A DNA stretch of 8,694 nucleotides from an uncultured Collinsella sp. (GTDB lineage: Bacteria > Actinomycetota > Coriobacteriia > Coriobacteriales > Coriobacteriaceae), in contig CABUCA010000071.1 of NCBI GenBank assembly GCA_902489965.1, positions 1-8,694 of the forward strand, in the 5' to 3' direction. Shown piece by piece: positions 7,161-8,694 of this stretch (position 1 is its first letter; every line of letters starts with the position of its first letter). The notes under the pieces are model-generated. The model searched no databases. It saw only the letters and a list, made by a program, of their open reading frames with translations, and was not told the DNA's origin. The position numbers and the translations under genes were made by a program.

Positions 7161-7235
7161 AATAAGTTGCGGTGAATTAGGGACTGAATATGCTATCTAA
7201 CAGCAAAAACAGACACTATTTCACCGCAACTTATT
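7161..7235. repeat. 75-nt near-perfect hairpin element (REP/MITE-like palindrome)
   Basis: AATAAGTTGCGGTGAA (7161-7176) is exactly complementary to TTCACCGCAACTTATT (7220-7235), a 16-bp stem. Beyond one T/T mismatch TAG (7178-7180) pairs with CTA (7216-7218). Further in, CTG (7184-7186) pairs with CAG (7210-7212) and TGCT (7191-7194) with AGCA (7202-7205), so the whole element can fold as one long hairpin with small interruptions. No T tract or clear target-site duplication is visible. It starts 9 nt after the permease stop and could also stop transcription or protect the 3' end of the operon. Its right end abuts the transposase remnant. It is AT-richer than its surroundings. Confidence 0.8.
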
Positions 7236-7241
7236 GAAGGA

Positions 7242-7362
7242 CTGCTTGCGCCAGTTCCGGGCGTCGTCCTCGAGCTATTGGCGGATGACAGGCTTGTACG
7301 GGTCGAGCTTGCTCGGGGCGCTCCTCCTCGCGGGCGGGAGGCCGCGCAGGCGCGGCGAGCGC
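7242..7362 (-). pseudogene. Remnant of an IS21-family IstA-like transposase
   Basis: One minus-strand frame reads GLPPARRSAPSKLDPYKPV, then IRQ, a TAG stop (7275-7277), and LEDDARNWRKQ. The SKLDPYKPxI block followed by a WLExDxxxxRKQ block is characteristic of the linker between the DNA-binding and integrase domains of IS21-family IstA proteins. The TAG stands where such proteins usually have Trp (TGG), a one-base change. Similarity stops after KQ at 7242, before the expected RHTA continuation, and the hairpin element starts six bases further on. At the other end the frame runs to the stop codon of the cobalamin gene. Only about 40 codons of a protein normally several hundred long remain, so it cannot be functional. 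The assignment rests on recalled family motifs. Confidence 0.65.
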
Positions 7363-8136
7363 CTAGCGCGCGAACTCCCGTAAGAGCGCGTCTTCCACTT
7401 CCCGAAGCGAAAGGGCCCCGCCTCCCTCGGCGGGACGGGTGATCACGATGCAGCGCGCTCCCACGTCGCGCGCGGCGGCAAGCTTCTCGGCCGTGCCGCC
7501 TACGGTTCCCGAGTCCTTGGTCACAAGCCACTGGGCGCCCACCTGCCGAAGCATCGCCTCGTTGAGCTCGCGGGTGAAGGGCCCCTGCATGCCGATGACG
7601 TGCGACGGCGAAAACCCCGCGTCGATGCACTTCGTTATAGCACCGGGCAGCGGGAGCACACGCACGAAGAAGCGCTCCGCGAAATCGGCGACGCGCGTGT
7701 AGGGAGCAAGCTCCTTGCTCCCCGTCGTGAGAAGCGCGCGACCCGGGTTCTCGGAGAGAAAGCGCGCCGCGCAGGCGATCGACGCGACCGGCACGACGCC
7801 TTTGGGCAGCGCCTCAACCGGGCGCGCAAGGCGCAGACATCGTGCACCCACGGCGAGCGAAGCGGCCCGGATGTTGCCGCTTGCGAGCGTAGCGAAGGGG
7901 TGCGTGGCGTCGACGACGACGCGCGCGCCGGAAAGCTCGCGCTCCATGTCGGCATCGTCGAGCCTGCCCGCATGCACCTCGATGCCCGGAAGCTCGCCCA
8001 AAAGCTCTCCTCCGTACTCGGTTGCCGCGTAGGCACGGGCGGGGATGCCCGCCCCGCTCGCCCATTCGCACAGAAGGCGGCCCTCGGTGGTGCCGGCGAA
8101 GATGCGCAGCGCCGGCACGGATGCGGGGGCCGTCAC
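7363..8136 (-). CDS. cbiJ: Cobalt-precorrin-6A / precorrin-6A reductase (CbiJ/CobK)
   Basis: This cytoplasmic NAD(P)H-dependent enzyme reduces a double bond of the corrin macrocycle (precorrin-6A to 6B, or the cobalt form in the anaerobic route). From the GTG at 8136 it has 257 residues, the normal family length. Family marks are LRIFAGTTEGRLL near the N-terminus (10-22), VVVDATHPFA (73-82), GSKEL (139-143), IGMQGPF (181-187) and LVTKDSGTVGGTAEKL (204-219). GTG is chosen because it overlaps the stop of the upstream methylmutase gene in GTGA, the usual coupled arrangement, and the conserved Rossmann start follows at once. The open frame continues upstream to 8406, but that part overlaps the methylmutase gene and has no family features. 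The stop lies against the transposase remnant. If the host is an anaerobe, as inferred, the cobalt-precorrin substrate is more likely. Confidence 0.94.
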   Translation of the reverse strand: MTAPASVPALRIFAGTTEGRLLCEWASGAGIPARAYAATEYGGELLGELPGIEVHAGRLDDADMERELSGARVVVDATHPFATLASGNIRAASLAVGARCLRLARPVEALPKGVVPVASIACAARFLSENPGRALLTTGSKELAPYTRVADFAERFFVRVLPLPGAITKCIDAGFSPSHVIGMQGPFTRELNEAMLRQVGAQWLVTKDSGTVGGTAEKLAAARDVGARCIVITRPAEGGGALSLREVEDALLREFAR

Positions 8137-8694
8137 TTCGCGCCACCCGTGCGCGTGATCTGGTAGAGCAGCGCGTTCATAATGGCGGCCGCCACGGTCG
8201 AGCCGCCCTTGCGACCCCTCGCGACGATGGCCGGCACGCGTCGCGCGAGTAGCTCCTCTTTCGCCTCGACCACGTTCACAAACCCGACCGGCACCCCAAC
8301 GACGAGCGCGGGCGCGATCTTCCCCGCGTCCATGAGCTCGGCGAGGCGCAGAAGTGCTGTGGGAGCGTTGCCGACGGCCACGATAAGCGGACCCTCGATG
8401 CGGCAAGCTTTGTCCATGCTCGCAACGGCGCGAGTCGTGCCCGCGGCGCGCGCCGTTGCGGCGACATCAGGGTCGGCCATGTAGCACACGGCCTTGCAGC
8501 CGAGCTTCGCGAGCGCGGGCTTGCTTATGCCTGCGAGCGCCATGTTCGTGTCGGTGAGCACCGTGGCCCCTGCGCGCAGTGCGTCGAGCGCACAGCGCGC
8601 GGCGTCATGGGTGAACACGAGGGAATCGGCGTACGAGAAGTCGGCAGTGGTGTGGATGACGCGCTTCACGACGGGCTCTTCGAGCGGCGGGAAC
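8133..8694 (-). CDS. cbiC: Precorrin-8X methylmutase (CbiC/CobH), N-terminus cut by the window edge
   Basis: This enzyme moves the C-11 methyl group to C-12 in (cobalt-)precorrin-8, giving (cobyrinate/hydrogenobyrinate-type) product late in corrin synthesis. The visible part covers 186 codons of a family usually near 210, so roughly 20 N-terminal residues lie beyond the right edge. PPLEEPVVKRVIHTTADF is typical of the family; the His in RVIHTTADF (codon 8652-8654) matches the catalytic histidine. Later family blocks are VLTDTNMALAGI, GNAPTALLRL, VGVPVGFVNVVEAKEEL and RGRKGGSTVAAAIMNALL. A GTG at 8669 looks like a start but lies inside conserved sequence, so it is not the start. The 3' end overlaps the reductase gene by 4 nt. 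Further cobalamin genes probably lie upstream, right of the window. Confidence 0.95.
   Translation of the reverse strand, partial: FPPLEEPVVKRVIHTTADFSYADSLVFTHDAARCALDALRAGATVLTDTNMALAGISKPALAKLGCKAVCYMADPDVAATARAAGTTRAVASMDKACRIEGPLIVAVGNAPTALLRLAELMDAGKIAPALVVGVPVGFVNVVEAKEELLARRVPAIVARGRKGGSTVAAAIMNALLYQITRTGGAK

Noticed and set aside
7161..7235. CRISPR repeat or integron-like attachment site
   Set aside because: There is only one copy of the palindrome, with no spacer array, and no cas genes or integrase gene in the window.
7193..7630. Minus-strand open frame of 145 codons across the junction
   Set aside because: It overlaps the reductase in another frame, runs through the hairpin and transposase relic, and has no family features.
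8137..8406. Upstream extension of the precorrin-6A reductase by 90 codons
   Set aside because: The added part lies antiphase inside cbiC, is Arg/Gly-rich shadow sequence, and the GTGA overlap with a Rossmann start at 8136 explains the true start.
8667..8669. GTG as the start codon of the methylmutase
   Set aside because: The residues before it (PPLEEPV) continue the conserved family sequence, so the gene simply runs off the window.

Overview
The window reads as chromosomal DNA from a GC-rich, Gram-positive anaerobe. The best guess is an actinobacterium of the class Coriobacteriia (Collinsella-like). The clues are the GC-rich codon choice, strong AAGGAG-type ribosome binding sites, an oxygen-sensitive iron-sulfur serine dehydratase, an L,D-transpeptidase with a Pro/Gln-rich cytoplasmic tail, and a MacAB/YknXYZ-type exporter with no outer-membrane partner. 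The taxon is inferred from gene style, not from a marker gene.

Layout, left to right. Positions 1-107 hold a strong hairpin (probably the end of an upstream unit, or a structured leader) and a good ribosome binding site. Positions 108-1715 encode a single-chain L-serine ammonia-lyase, closed by a terminator-like hairpin near 1734-1760. A perfect TATAAT box at 1802-1807 precedes a membrane-anchored YkuD-type L,D-transpeptidase (1865-3598). A 12-bp perfect inverted repeat (3667-3696) then precedes a tightly packed three-gene operon: a membrane-fusion/adaptor protein (3731-5167), an ABC ATPase (5167-5940) and a MacB/FtsX-type permease (5937-7151). These join through TAATG and ATGA overlaps, so they are almost certainly translated in a coupled way and form one tripartite exporter.

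The boundary region 7152-7362 carries no intact gene but is the least ordinary stretch. It holds a 75-nt near-perfect hairpin element (7161-7235). Directly beside it lies a short, stop-containing remnant of what looks like an IS21-family IstA transposase on the minus strand (about 7242-7362). The remnant runs up to the stop codon of the next gene.

From 7363 to the right edge, two minus-strand genes of corrin-ring synthesis overlap by 4 nt (GTGA): cobalt-precorrin-6A reductase (cbiJ/cobK) and precorrin-8X methylmutase (cbiC/cobH, cut at its N-terminus by the window edge). They catalyse late corrin-ring steps on the way to cobyrinic acid and are probably the tail of a longer cobalamin cluster to the right. 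Orientation, base composition and the mobile-element debris all change at the same place, so 7160-7362 looks like an old recombination junction.

I did not find a convincing new biological system. The envelope and cobalamin genes belong to known families. The most original items are the hairpin element and the transposase relic at the junction, and the palindrome in front of the exporter operon.
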